Below are positions 1 to 9,502 of a DNA stretch of 64,000 bases, piece after piece; within the stretch, counting starts at the first letter, position 1, and each line of letters opens with the position of its first letter. The notes under the pieces are model-generated. The model did not search any database. It saw only the letters and a list, made by a program, of their open reading frames with translations, and was not told the DNA's origin. The stretch comes from Gallionella sp. (GTDB taxonomy: Bacteria > Pseudomonadota > Gammaproteobacteria > Burkholderiales > Gallionellaceae). The position numbers were made by a program, and so were the translations under genes. The stretch lies in assembly GCA_028687575.1 (NCBI GenBank), contig JAQTZW010000003.1:168616-232615 (forward strand), written 5' to 3'.

Positions 1-1
1 G

Positions 2-553
2 GACATGCGCGACAACTGGTGCATAGGCTATTCGGCACGCTACACCGTGGGCGTGTGGGTCGGCAATTACAACGGCGAGCCGATGCACGACGTTTCCGGC
101 ATCACCGGGGCGACCCCGGTGTGGTTGCAGGTGATGAATCACCTGAACGCCGCCGAAGCCGGCCTGCGCCGCCCGCCGCCTTCGGGCGTGGTGGCGCGCG
201 ACGTGAGTTTCGAACCGGCCTATGAGCCACCAAGACACGAGTGGTTCCTGGCCGGCACCGAGACCGCGCTGGTCAGCGCCGTGCCTGCCGGCGGCGGCTT
301 CCCGCGCATCAGCTACCCGGGCGACGGCGAGATCATCGCGCTGGACCCCGACATCCCGGATGACAACCAGCGGGTGTTCTTCGAGATGTCGCCGCATGAC
401 GCCACGATGCGCTGGAATCTGGACGGCGAAACGGTGGAAGGCGGCTGGCTGCCGGTGGCCGGCTCCCACCTGTTGGTGTTGCTGGACGGCGAAGCGCGCG
501 AACTGGACCGCGTGCGCTTCGTGGTGCGCGGGCGGAAAACGGCTGCGCCGTAA
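2..553 (+). CDS. pbpC: Penicillin-binding protein 1C, C-terminal part (partial)
   Basis: Only the last 183 or so residues are in the window; the gene enters from the left edge. The visible part starts with DNWCIGYS, the stretch that in class A penicillin-binding proteins follows the KTGT motif of the transpeptidase domain, continues with VGVWVGNYNGEPM and GATPVW, and ends in a beta-rich tail of about 90 residues that matches the BiPBP_C domain typical of PBP1C. PBP1C is an inner-membrane peptidoglycan glycosyltransferase/transpeptidase acting in the periplasm. The catalytic domains themselves lie outside the window, so completeness cannot be judged. It converges on the RsmB-like gene with a gap of only 33 bp. 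Confidence 0.85.
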   Translation, partial: DMRDNWCIGYSARYTVGVWVGNYNGEPMHDVSGITGATPVWLQVMNHLNAAEAGLRRPPPSGVVARDVSFEPAYEPPRHEWFLAGTETALVSAVPAGGGFPRISYPGDGEIIALDPDIPDDNQRVFFEMSPHDATMRWNLDGETVEGGWLPVAGSHLLVLLDGEARELDRVRFVVRGRKTAAP

Positions 554-586
554 TCACACCCTGAAGCGGGCGGGATTGGGTGTCCC

Positions 587-1834
587 TCAGACTCTTTCCA
601 GCACGGCGGCGAAGAAGCCGTCGGTGGCGTGCAGTTGGGGGCGCAGTTCCAGGTAGTCGCCCATCTCCAGCGGGATCTTCTGCTGCTGCAAAATCTCGCC
701 TGCCGGTAGCAGCACGAAATCGGGGTGGGCGGCCAGGAAGGCCTGCACGATCTGTTGGTTTTCTTCGGGCAGGATGCTGCAGGTCGCATAGACCAGTCGC
801 CCGCCCTTTTTCAGCAGGCGGCTGGCAGAGTTCAGGATGGCGGTCTGTTTCTGGTTCAGTTCCACGATGCTCTGCGGCGACTGGCGGAATTTCAGGTCGG
901 GGTTGCGGCGCAGCGTGCCCAGCCCGCTGCATGGCGCGTCCACCAGTACGCGGTCTATCTTGCCGGCCAGCCGCTTCACCTTGAGGTCGTTCTCGTGGGC
1001 GATCAGCATCGGCTGGATGTTGGACGCGCCCGATCGTTTCAGGCGCGGCTTGAGGTTGGCCAGGCGCTTTTCGGAGACATCCAGCGCGTACAAGCGGCCC
1101 TGCGAATTCATCTGTGCGGCCAGCATCAGCGTCTTGCCGCCCGCGCCGGCGCAGAAATCCACCACCATATCGTTGCGGCGGGGGGCGAGCAGGTAGCCCA
1201 GCAACTGGCTGCCCTCGTCCTGCACCTCGACTTTGCCCTCGGTGAACAGCGCGTCCTTGTTCAGCGGCACTTTTTCCTTCATGCGGATGCCGATGGGCGA
1301 ATAGGGCGTGGCGACCGCTTCCAGTTTTTGCGCGTGCAGCTGTTGCAGCACTTCGTCGCGTTTGGCCAGCAGCGTGTTGACGCGGATGTCCAGCGGCGCG
1401 CCCTGCTGCATCGCAGTGCCCAGTGCCAGGATTTCGTCGTCCGAATACGAGCGGCGCATGATCTCGATCAGCCAGGCGGGCAGTTCGGCCTGTACCGGTA
1501 GTTCGGTGGGCTTGTAGCCCTTGACCGTCGCCAACCATTCCTTTTCGTCGCGCTTCAGTACCGGCTCGATCTCGCGCAGGTTGTAGCCGCCGAACCTGAC
1601 CAGAAAGGCCAGCGCCATACGGCGCGGCGTGGGGTTGCCGGCACAGGTCTGTTCCAGCAGCAGGCGGTGGCGCAACACGCCAAACACCGTCTCGGCGACC
1701 AGCGCGCGCTCGTTCGAGCCCAGCTTTTCGTCCTTGAAGAAATAGCGCAGCGTGGTGTCGGCAGGATGCGCCAGCGGCAGGATGGTGCGCAGCGCCAGTG
1801 TGGCAAGTTCCAGTCGGTATTCAGTAATCAGCAT
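587..1834 (-). CDS. RsmB/NOP2-family rRNA (cytosine-C5) methyltransferase
   Basis: 415-residue SAM-dependent RNA m5C methyltransferase. An N-terminal helical NusB-like region (about residues 1-140) is followed by the Rossmann methyltransferase domain. SAM-binding motif I is VDFCAGAGGK (225-234). The two family cysteines are visible: DAPCSG (C302) and YATCS (C352), the catalytic and product-release cysteines of the RsmB/RsmF group. It heads a minus-strand cluster with two DUF3108 genes, purN and purM, a neighbourhood I recall for a second RsmB-like paralogue in betaproteobacteria, so I leave out the rsmB symbol. The ATG start has a short leader of about 65 bp before the neighbouring gene. The exact rRNA target is not evident. 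Confidence 0.88.
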   Translation of the reverse strand: MLITEYRLELATLALRTILPLAHPADTTLRYFFKDEKLGSNERALVAETVFGVLRHRLLLEQTCAGNPTPRRMALAFLVRFGGYNLREIEPVLKRDEKEWLATVKGYKPTELPVQAELPAWLIEIMRRSYSDDEILALGTAMQQGAPLDIRVNTLLAKRDEVLQQLHAQKLEAVATPYSPIGIRMKEKVPLNKDALFTEGKVEVQDEGSQLLGYLLAPRRNDMVVDFCAGAGGKTLMLAAQMNSQGRLYALDVSEKRLANLKPRLKRSGASNIQPMLIAHENDLKVKRLAGKIDRVLVDAPCSGLGTLRRNPDLKFRQSPQSIVELNQKQTAILNSASRLLKKGGRLVYATCSILPEENQQIVQAFLAAHPDFVLLPAGEILQQQKIPLEMGDYLELRPQLHATDGFFAAVLERV

Positions 1835-1900
1835 GGCAAGGTCGGGATAGAAAATTCAGGCGCGGATTCTAACAGGATTCCCCCGCCCCCGCCCCAGCCC

Positions 1901-2917
1901 TCAATCCGGCGAGACGCGGATGTCGGTCACCACCATCTGGCCGGCGACATCGCCGTTGCGGTCTATCTGTACGATCTTGACCGGCAGCAGGCGGTATTCC
2001 AATCCCAGCCAAACTTCCAGCCCTTCCTCGCCGGGCGCGTGTATTTTGCGCAGCGGCAGCGCGCGCAGCTTGCCGTTGCGGGTCAGCACCGAACCTTCCT
2101 GGCCGACTTCCAGCTGGTATTTTTCCAGTTTTTTGCCGTTGCTGATGTACATCGTCAGCACAGGCTGGTCGAGCGGCGATTGCGAAAGTTGGTACAAAAA
2201 ACTGAGCATGTCCTGCGCTTGGTCCGGCAGCGCGGTTTGGTTGCCGCTGGAGAATGACAGCAGCCTGTTCGGCCAATCGAAGTGGGCTGTCAGCGTCTGG
2301 CTATTGTCATCGTTTACCTTGCCCTCGTTGTAGGTTTCGGGGCGTAGGCCGGACGCATCCAGCGTGCCGCTGCTGTGTTGCTCCATCACGAAGGTCTTGA
2401 ACAGCCGTGCAAGGCCTATGGTCTGCATGCTGACTTGCAGGGTGTAGTGGCCATTGTCGCTAATCTCCAGCTTTTGACGCGCTTCGCCGACGGTAAGGTC
2501 TTGGCCTTTGTAGACACTGAAAGTCAATTGCGCCTGCCGTGGCAAGGGGTGGGGAGGCGGCTCGGCGGCTGGCGTTGTGGCTGCTTGCACGTCAACAGGA
2601 GGTGGCTCGGGTGACGGCGGGGATGGGGCAGAAGGCGGCACACCAGGCTCGGGGCCGGCGAGCGCGATGGGCGCTGCTTCAGGCGGTTGGGTCGGAGTGT
2701 GTTGCGGCTTGCCTGGATGGTGTTTCGGTGGTGGCTTGGGCGTGACGGGCTGGATTTTCGGTAGCGGTTCGAGCTTGGCCTGCAACGGTGGCAAGGTGGG
2801 TTCCACGGGGGGCAGTTCGACCAGTTTTGGCCCAAACATCAGTGCGGTGTGGAGTAGCAGGGATAGACCGATGGCGAGGGCTATTCGGCCACGGGCGGTT
2901 TCGGGTAGCAAGTTCAC
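1901..2917 (-). CDS. DUF3108 protein with TonB-like membrane anchor and Pro-rich linker
   Basis: 338 residues. An N-terminal transmembrane segment (about 12-30) precedes a proline-rich stretch of about 100 residues (30-125, with many PP, PK and PEP repeats) resembling the periplasm-spanning region of TonB, then a C-terminal DUF3108 beta domain of about 200 residues ending in VTDIRVSPD. The same C-terminal fold and wording (GKMVITDAHGD versus GQMVVTDIRVS) occurs in the next gene upstream, so the two are paralogues. The start is GTG and overlaps the upstream stop by 4 bp (GTGA), implying translational coupling. The function of DUF3108 proteins is not established; an envelope role is inferred from topology. 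Confidence 0.8.
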   Translation of the reverse strand: MNLLPETARGRIALAIGLSLLLHTALMFGPKLVELPPVEPTLPPLQAKLEPLPKIQPVTPKPPPKHHPGKPQHTPTQPPEAAPIALAGPEPGVPPSAPSPPSPEPPPVDVQAATTPAAEPPPHPLPRQAQLTFSVYKGQDLTVGEARQKLEISDNGHYTLQVSMQTIGLARLFKTFVMEQHSSGTLDASGLRPETYNEGKVNDDNSQTLTAHFDWPNRLLSFSSGNQTALPDQAQDMLSFLYQLSQSPLDQPVLTMYISNGKKLEKYQLEVGQEGSVLTRNGKLRALPLRKIHAPGEEGLEVWLGLEYRLLPVKIVQIDRNGDVAGQMVVTDIRVSPD

Positions 2918-3615
2918 GGTGCACGGGTCACGCTACTCAGCACTTGGGTGAACTGGTCGCCATGCGCATCGGTGATGACCATCTTGCCGGGCAGGTTGTA
3001 ATGGCGTGCGGATAGCCAGAGTTCGGTGCGGTTTTCGCCGGCTTTACCTTGATTGTCTAGATAAAGCGTGTCCAATTGTCCGGCGGGCGAGTCCAAATTT
3101 TTACGCGAGCCGATTACATAACGGTAGACATCCAATTTGCTGCCGTTGGTCATCGGGAATTCCACCGTGCCGCCAGTTTTCAACGTCAGAAAAAAGAACT
3201 GATACATGGCACTCAACCGATCCTGCGTGCCTTCTGGCAATTCGATCCGGCTGCGCAGGGCGGCGTTGGTCAGCGTGAGTTGCCGGGCAGTCCAGTCGAA
3301 TTCGGCACTGACATCTTTGCTGGGGTCGCCTTCACGCCGGCTATCGAAATGCAAAGGGCGCAGTCCGTGCTTTTCTACCAGCCCGTTACTGCGCATCAAG
3401 ACTTTCTGCGGTTTGAAAAGTGCCAGCAGTCCGACCGGTGTGGTGGTACTGGTCAGCGTGTAGTGGTTGCCATCGCGTTGGTAGGTCTCGTCTATCACGC
3501 CGATCTGAATGCCCCGGCTGAACACCTGATAGCTGGCCTTGATGCTGGTGGGCGGGGCTGCCCATGCCTGAGCGCTCAGTGCCAGCCAGATCGCGAACAG
3601 GGTGAGCTGTTTCAT
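2914..3615 (-). CDS. DUF3108 exported protein
   Basis: 233 residues with a clear signal peptide (MKQLTLFAIWLALSAQAWA, cleavage near residue 19-20), followed by a single DUF3108 domain rich in beta strands. It lacks the membrane anchor and proline-rich linker of its downstream paralogue, so it should be a free periplasmic or outer-membrane-associated protein. It sits 3 bp from purN and overlaps the second DUF3108 gene by 4 bp, so it is cotranscribed with both. No catalytic motif is evident and no function is claimed. Confidence 0.8.
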   Translation of the reverse strand: MKQLTLFAIWLALSAQAWAAPPTSIKASYQVFSRGIQIGVIDETYQRDGNHYTLTSTTTPVGLLALFKPQKVLMRSNGLVEKHGLRPLHFDSRREGDPSKDVSAEFDWTARQLTLTNAALRSRIELPEGTQDRLSAMYQFFFLTLKTGGTVEFPMTNGSKLDVYRYVIGSRKNLDSPAGQLDTLYLDNQGKAGENRTELWLSARHYNLPGKMVITDAHGDQFTQVLSSVTRAP

Positions 3616-3618
3616 GGC

Positions 3619-4257
3619 TTATTCCAAGGCAGGGGAAATCAGCGCAAAGCCGGGTTGTTTGCGGCGGTGGTTGATGACTTTGCCGTTGCTGGCCAGTTCG
3701 ACATGGCCGGCACACAGCCAGCGCAGCACTTGCGGGAAAATGCGGTGTTCTTCGCGTAGCACGCGAGCCGCCAGCGTGGCTTCCGTGTCATCCTGCATCA
3801 CCGGCACGGCGGCCTGGATGATGATGGGGCCGTGATCCAGCGCCGGTGTGACGAAATGCACCGTGCAGCCGTGGATTTTGACACCTTCCTTGATGGCACG
3901 CGCATGGGTGTGCAGGCCGGTGAAGGAGGGCAGCAGGGACGGATGGATGTTGATCAGTCTGCCGGGATAATGGTTCACGAAGCTGTCGGTCAGGATGCGC
4001 ATGAAGCCCGCCAGTACCACGAAATCCGGCTGGTAACTGTCTATCACTTTCGCCAGTTCAGCATCGAAACTCTCGCGGTCGGGATGGCTGCGATGTTCGA
4101 CCACATGGGTGGGAATGCAGTGACTCTGCGCGACAGCCAAGCCGCCGACATTCGGACGGTTGCTGATGACCGCCGCAACGCGGCAGTTCAGTTTGGCATT
4201 CAGCAACACCTCCATGTTGCTGCCGCGCCCCGAGATGAGGATGACGATTTTTTTCAT
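3619..4257 (-). CDS. purN: Phosphoribosylglycinamide formyltransferase 1 (GART)
   Basis: 212 residues, the usual length. Catalyses transfer of a formyl group from 10-formyltetrahydrofolate to GAR in de novo purine synthesis (cytosol). The phosphate-binding N-terminus ISGRGSN (8-14) and the catalytic triad are visible: N103 and H105 in LINIHPSLLP and D141 in LDHGPII, equivalent to N106/H108/D144 of E. coli PurN. It lies downstream of purM on the same strand with an 82-bp gap, the common purM-purN arrangement. Confidence 0.95.
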   Translation of the reverse strand: MKKIVILISGRGSNMEVLLNAKLNCRVAAVISNRPNVGGLAVAQSHCIPTHVVEHRSHPDRESFDAELAKVIDSYQPDFVVLAGFMRILTDSFVNHYPGRLINIHPSLLPSFTGLHTHARAIKEGVKIHGCTVHFVTPALDHGPIIIQAAVPVMQDDTEATLAARVLREEHRIFPQVLRWLCAGHVELASNGKVINHRRKQPGFALISPALE

Positions 4258-4339
4258 GGTGCTCTCAAAGTGCTTCGATCAGGAGCGCGGCGTGATGCCG
4301 CTCGTGGGAATCGCGCAGACTCGGCTGCGCGTTCCGGCG

Positions 4340-5395
<1,056 letters not shown>

Positions 5396-5457
5396 GTTGA
5401 GTTCTCGCTTTCTTCAGGATAAAGTGCCGGACAATTTTGTCGCGGATTTTACCTTAA

Positions 5458-6513
5458 ATGAATTCTTCCCGCTTTGTTGCCATTCAGTGGCTGTTGTTCA
5501 CGCTGCTGGCAGGGATGCTGTTCTATCTGCTCGCGCCCATACTCACGCCGTTTGTCGCGGCGGCCATTCTGGCCTATATCTGCAATCCGCTGGTGCAGTG
5601 GCTGGGCGGGAAGAAGGTGTCGCGCACTACGGCTGTGCTGCTGGTGATGGCAGGCGGTTTGCTGTTGTGCGCCGGTTTGCTGTTGATCATGTTGCCGCTG
5701 ATGTTCCGTGAGACGAACCAGTTCATGCTGCGTTTGCCAGACTGGGTGGAGGCGGCGCGCTCGTATCTCGAACCACTGTTCTACCAGTGGTTCGGCGTGG
5801 CAGTGGAATGGGATGTTGAGGCACTGAAGGGGGTCTTGATGAGTCACTGGCAGAGCGCCGGCAAGGTCGCCAGCCAGTTATTGCCCTGGCTGGGCGGCAA
5901 GGGCGGGGCGTTGCTGGATAATTTGGTCAGCCTGATGCTGGTGCCGGTGGCGATGTTCTATTTGCTGCGTGACTGGGATGGCCTGATTGCCCGGCTGGAC
6001 GGGCTGATCCCGCGCCATCTGCACGACAAGGTGCGCGAAGTGGCGGGCGAGGTGGATGGTGTGCTGGCGGAGTTTCTGCGCGGCCAGATTTCGGTGATGT
6101 TGCTGATGAGCGTTTATTACAGCGTGACGCTATGGGCGGTCGGGCTGGAATTTGCACTGCCCATCGGTATCGTCGCGGGGATGCTGGTATTCATCCCCTA
6201 TCTGGGTATGGTCACTGGCCTGCTGCTGGCCACGCTGGTAGCAGTGATGCAATTTGGTGAATTGTCTGGGCTATTGTGGGTGTGGGCTGCGTTCGGCGCA
6301 GGGCAACTGATTGAAGGTATGCTGGTCACGCCTTGGCTGGTGGGCGACCGTATCGGCCTGCATCCGCTGGCGGTGATTTTTGCCTTGCTGGCGTTTGGTC
6401 AGTTGTTCGGTTTTTTCGGTATCCTGCTGGCACTGCCGCTTTCTGCCGCGTTGCTGGTCGGTCTGCGACACATCGTCAAGTGGTATCTGTCCAGCAATAT
6501 GTACCTTAAATGA
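5458..6513 (+). CDS. AI-2E/PerM family membrane transporter
   Basis: 351-residue polytopic membrane protein with about seven to eight hydrophobic segments, including an N-terminal pair (about 10-50 and 58-80) and the conserved central GQISVMLLMSVYYSVTLWAVGL block followed by IPYLGMVTGLLLA and a C-terminal GFFGILLALPLSAALLVG. These are signatures of the AI-2E transporter (PerM/YdiK/YhhT) family. Substrate is unknown. It precedes hda with an overlapping ATGA junction, and the perM-hda arrangement divergent from purM is common in betaproteobacteria. Confidence 0.88.
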   Translation: MNSSRFVAIQWLLFTLLAGMLFYLLAPILTPFVAAAILAYICNPLVQWLGGKKVSRTTAVLLVMAGGLLLCAGLLLIMLPLMFRETNQFMLRLPDWVEAARSYLEPLFYQWFGVAVEWDVEALKGVLMSHWQSAGKVASQLLPWLGGKGGALLDNLVSLMLVPVAMFYLLRDWDGLIARLDGLIPRHLHDKVREVAGEVDGVLAEFLRGQISVMLLMSVYYSVTLWAVGLEFALPIGIVAGMLVFIPYLGMVTGLLLATLVAVMQFGELSGLLWVWAAFGAGQLIEGMLVTPWLVGDRIGLHPLAVIFALLAFGQLFGFFGILLALPLSAALLVGLRHIVKWYLSSNMYLK

Positions 6514-7178
6514 TGAGTCAACTATTGCTCGACATCACGCCGGACTGGTGGCCGACATTCGATAATTTCGTCGCGGGCAGGAATGATGAGTTGCTGGCAG
6601 CGCTGCATCAGGCGCTGGCTGGGACCGGCAAGGACCGCTGCATCTATCTCTGGGGAGAGACCGGCAGCGGCAAGAGTCATCTGCTGCAAGCCTGTGTCAG
6701 TGTGGCACAGAACGCGCACCATCAGGCTATTTATGCGAATGGCGTGGTACCTGAGCCGCAGTCTGTGGTGGCGGTAGATGATGTGGAACAGCTGGATGCG
6801 GACGCTCAGATTGCGCTGTTCGCGCTGTATAACCGGATGCGCGAGGGCGGCGGGGTGCTGCTGGTATGCGGCAGGCAGCCGCCGCAGCATCTGGCGGTGC
6901 GCGAAGACCTGCGCACCCGGCTAGGCTGGGGATTGGTATATCAGGTGCATGGCCTGAACGACGAGGAAAAGGGACAGGCGCTATCGCGTCACGCGCAAAC
7001 GCGTGGCTTTACCCTCAGTTACGAACTTTTGCAGTATCTGTTGCGCCATGGCCGGCGCGACCTGCCCAGCTTGCTGGCGGTACTGGACGCGCTGGATACG
7101 CATTCCCTGCGATTGCACCGCACGCCCTCCGTGCCGCTGCTCAAGGAAGTTTTGCAACAATCATTGGAGTTAACGTGA
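6510..7178 (+). CDS. hda: DnaA regulatory inactivator Hda
   Basis: 222 residues, a single AAA+ module related to DnaA domain III. Walker A is GETGSGKSHLL (about 50-60), Walker B is VVAVDDVEQL (about 87-96), followed by a sensor region and an arginine-rich box (REDLRTRLGWGLVYQ). Hda binds the DNA-loaded beta clamp and stimulates ATP hydrolysis by DnaA to prevent re-initiation. Two tandem ATGs overlap the perM stop (ATGATG), and its own stop overlaps the GTG of the next gene, so all three are translationally coupled. Confidence 0.9.
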   Translation: MMSQLLLDITPDWWPTFDNFVAGRNDELLAALHQALAGTGKDRCIYLWGETGSGKSHLLQACVSVAQNAHHQAIYANGVVPEPQSVVAVDDVEQLDADAQIALFALYNRMREGGGVLLVCGRQPPQHLAVREDLRTRLGWGLVYQVHGLNDEEKGQALSRHAQTRGFTLSYELLQYLLRHGRRDLPSLLAVLDALDTHSLRLHRTPSVPLLKEVLQQSLELT

Positions 7179-7837
7179 AATTAGCCTTATTCGATCTGGA
7201 CAACACCCTGCTCAACGGCGACAGCGATTTCGAGTGGTCGCAATTTTTGATACGCATCGGCATCCTCGACCGCGAGTTGTTCGAGGTGAAAAATCAGACC
7301 TTTTATGATCAGTACAAGGCCGGTACGCTGGACATCCACGCGTTTCTCGATTTTCAGCTGAAACCCCTGTCACGTCATGCCCGCAGCACGTTGGATATGT
7401 GGCACGAGCAGTTCATGCGCGAGAGCGTCATGCCGATGATCACGCAACCGGCGCGCGAGCTGGTGCAGCAACACCGAGATGCCGGCGATGTGTGTGTCAT
7501 CATTACCGCCACCAATAGTTTTGTGACCGGACCCATCGCACGGCAATTCGGCATTGAACACTTGATTGCCACCGACCCGGAACACCAGGATGGCGAATTC
7601 ACTGGTCGCGTGGCCGGCGTGCCGTGCTTCCGCGAGGGCAAGATCACTCGTCTGAATAACTGGCTGGCGGAACATGACTGGACGCTGGCCAGTTTCGAGG
7701 ACAGCACGTTCTACAGCGATTCCCTCAACGATTTGCCGCTGATGAACTGCGTGCAGCATCCGGTCGCCGCCAACCCCGATGCGACATTGCGCGCCCATGC
7801 CGAACAGCACGGCTGGCCTGTCATCGCGTTGCGTTGA
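7175..7837 (+). CDS. HAD-IB family phosphatase
   Basis: 220 residues from a GTG start (7175) that overlaps the hda stop by 4 bp (GTGA). HAD motif I is LFDLDNTLL (DxDxT, residues about 5-13), motif II is ITATNS (about 108), and motif III/IV is FYSDSLNDLPLM (about 178-189), the SerB/HAD-IB arrangement. Proteins of this type next to hda in betaproteobacteria are annotated as HAD-IB hydrolases, sometimes as histidinol-phosphate or phosphoserine phosphatase-like; the substrate cannot be read from sequence. An open frame extends upstream inside hda but has no ribosome binding site and is not used. Confidence 0.87.
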   Translation: MKLALFDLDNTLLNGDSDFEWSQFLIRIGILDRELFEVKNQTFYDQYKAGTLDIHAFLDFQLKPLSRHARSTLDMWHEQFMRESVMPMITQPARELVQQHRDAGDVCVIITATNSFVTGPIARQFGIEHLIATDPEHQDGEFTGRVAGVPCFREGKITRLNNWLAEHDWTLASFEDSTFYSDSLNDLPLMNCVQHPVAANPDATLRAHAEQHGWPVIALR

Positions 7838-7846
7838 GGATATAAT
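7818..7846 (+). promoter_or_regulatory. Candidate sigma-70 promoter
   Basis: A perfect -10 hexamer TATAAT (7841-7846) lies 17 bp downstream of CTGTCA (7818-7823, 4/6 match to TTGACA). It points at the small gene ending at 8128. Its -35 lies within the end of the HAD gene. Confidence 0.45.
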
Positions 7847-7945
7847 CGCGGCGGTAGCTTTGATGTCTGATGGTGCGTGCTAAAGAAATTTGCTTTTCCG
7901 CCGAATAATCATGACACTGGGGTCAGTTATGGAAAGGGTGCTGGG

Positions 7946-8128
7946 GTGAGACCGGAAAAACATATAGGCTTTGACAAGGCTGTGCATGACGCACTGGTAG
8001 AGGCGCGCGGCAAGAAGTTCAATAACGCAGAGGACAGGATCAAGGCGCTGGAGCACAAACTGGAGACTTGCAGGCTGTCGCCCGCCGAAGTCGCCGAGAT
8101 CCAGAAGCAGCTGAAGTCGTTGCGCTGA
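7946..8128 (+). CDS. Small hypothetical protein
   Basis: 60 residues from GTG 7946, chosen because GGAAAGG (7931-7937) lies 8 bp upstream; an in-frame GTG at 7877 would give 83 residues but has no ribosome binding site. The protein is charged and helical, with FDKAVHDALVEARGKKF and a C-terminal LSPAEVAEIQKQLKSLR that could form a short coiled coil. I do not recognise a family. It has its own promoter candidate and is not part of the hda operon; pcnB, which I would expect around here in related bacteria, is absent. Confidence 0.45.
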   Translation: MRPEKHIGFDKAVHDALVEARGKKFNNAEDRIKALEHKLETCRLSPAEVAEIQKQLKSLR

Positions 8129-8188
8129 ATCCGTTCTACTTCGCTAACGTCTGGGGCGGACAGTCTTGTTCGCATCCGGTCGGACGCA

Positions 8189-9502
8189 TCAAATTCCAAG
8201 TTTCTTCATTTTTTCCCACAGGTTTTTGCGGCTGATGCCCAACGAGTTGGCCGTTTCGGAGATATGCCCGTTGTGGTTGCGCAGGCAATTGCCGATGTAT
8301 TTGCGTTCGCAGGCCTGGATGTATTCGCTCAAGGATTCTTCGCTATGCGGCTGCTCGGTTGGCAGGGGAGGCAAGCCGTCGAACAGCAGTTCCGGACTGA
8401 GTTCCCTCTGTTGCGAGAGGATGCAGGCGCGTTCCAGGCAGTGTTTGAGTTCGCGGACGTTGCCGGGCCAGGGATAGTTCAGCAGCGCTTGTTCGGCAGC
8501 GAGACTCAGTGTGCGGGGGTCGTCGTGCTGCGTATTCCATTCTGCGAGCAGATTCTCCGCCAGCCAGGGGATATCTTCCTTGCGTTCCCGCAGCGGCGGG
8601 ATGCTCAAGTGGATCACATGGATGCGGTAGTACAGGTCCTCGCGGAACTTGCCGATTTCCACCATCTGCTTGAGATCCTGATGTGTGGCGCAGATCAACT
8701 TGATGTCCACCTGGATGGGAGTTTCCGCGCCGACTCGGACGATCTGGCGCTCCTGTATCGCGCGCAGCAGCTTGACTTGCATGGCCGGTGACATCTCGCC
8801 GACCTCGTCGAGGAATAGCGTTCCGCCGCTGGCCAACTCGAACAGCCCGCGCTTGTCGCGTATCGCACCCGTGAAAGCGCCTTTGGTATATCCGAATAAT
8901 TCGGCTTCCAGCAGGCTTTCGGTCAGTGCGCCGCAGTTCACTGTGATGAACGGGTGCTTGAGTTCCGGGTCGTAGAGGTTGCGCAGGGCGTGTGCCAGCC
9001 GCTCCTTGCCGACCCCCGATTCTCCGGTAATCAGTACCGAGGTTGGTGTCTTGGCGATGCGCGGCAGCAGTGCTTCGATATTGCGCATGGCGCTCGATAC
9101 ACCGAGCATGGTCTCGCGGGTGACGGTGCAGGTCGAGCGTGAGCACAGCGCCTGGATGGAGGCCAGCAGCGCGTGGATGTCCAGCGGCTTGGTGAGGTAG
9201 TCCTGCGCGCCCAGCTTGAGCAGCCGCACCGCCCGGTCTATGGTGCCGTAGCCGGTGGTAAAGATGAAATGGGGCAGCACGGCTTCGGTGGATTTCAGTT
9301 GTTTGAAGAGCGTTTCGCCGTTTATGTCCGGCAGCTGGATGTCGCAGATCACGACATGGTAGGGCTGGCTGGTCAGCGCCTTGATCGCTTCCGCACCGGT
9401 CTTGAACCAGTCGCAGTGGAAATCCTCAAGCTGGAAGCGGTCGGACAACGCCTCGCCCATGATCAGATCGTCTTCGATCAGACAGATGCGGTAATTGCTC
9501 AT
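8189..9502 (-). CDS. Sigma-54-dependent NtrC-family response regulator
   Basis: 437 residues. Receiver domain 1-120 with acidic pocket D11/D12, phosphoacceptor D54 (VVICDIQ) and K105 (LTKP); AAA+ domain about 132-365 with Walker A GESGVGKE (160-167), the sigma-54-contacting GAFTGA loop (208-213) and Walker [10 protein letters not shown] (229-237); Fis-type helix-turn-helix at the C-terminus (about 412-435, [19 protein letters not shown]). All elements needed for activation of a sigma-54 promoter are intact. Its ATG overlaps the kinase stop (ATGA). The likely target is the divergent cytochrome operon, which has a sigma-54 promoter at 12338-12353 and a palindrome suited to a dimeric Fis-type HTH at 12182-12197; this link is inference. 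Confidence 0.93.
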   Translation of the reverse strand: MSNYRICLIEDDLIMGEALSDRFQLEDFHCDWFKTGAEAIKALTSQPYHVVICDIQLPDINGETLFKQLKSTEAVLPHFIFTTGYGTIDRAVRLLKLGAQDYLTKPLDIHALLASIQALCSRSTCTVTRETMLGVSSAMRNIEALLPRIAKTPTSVLITGESGVGKERLAHALRNLYDPELKHPFITVNCGALTESLLEAELFGYTKGAFTGAIRDKRGLFELASGGTLFLDEVGEMSPAMQVKLLRAIQERQIVRVGAETPIQVDIKLICATHQDLKQMVEIGKFREDLYYRIHVIHLSIPPLRERKEDIPWLAENLLAEWNTQHDDPRTLSLAAEQALLNYPWPGNVRELKHCLERACILSQQRELSPELLFDGLPPLPTEQPHSEESLSEYIQACERKYIGNCLRNHNGHISETANSLGISRKNLWEKMKKLGI

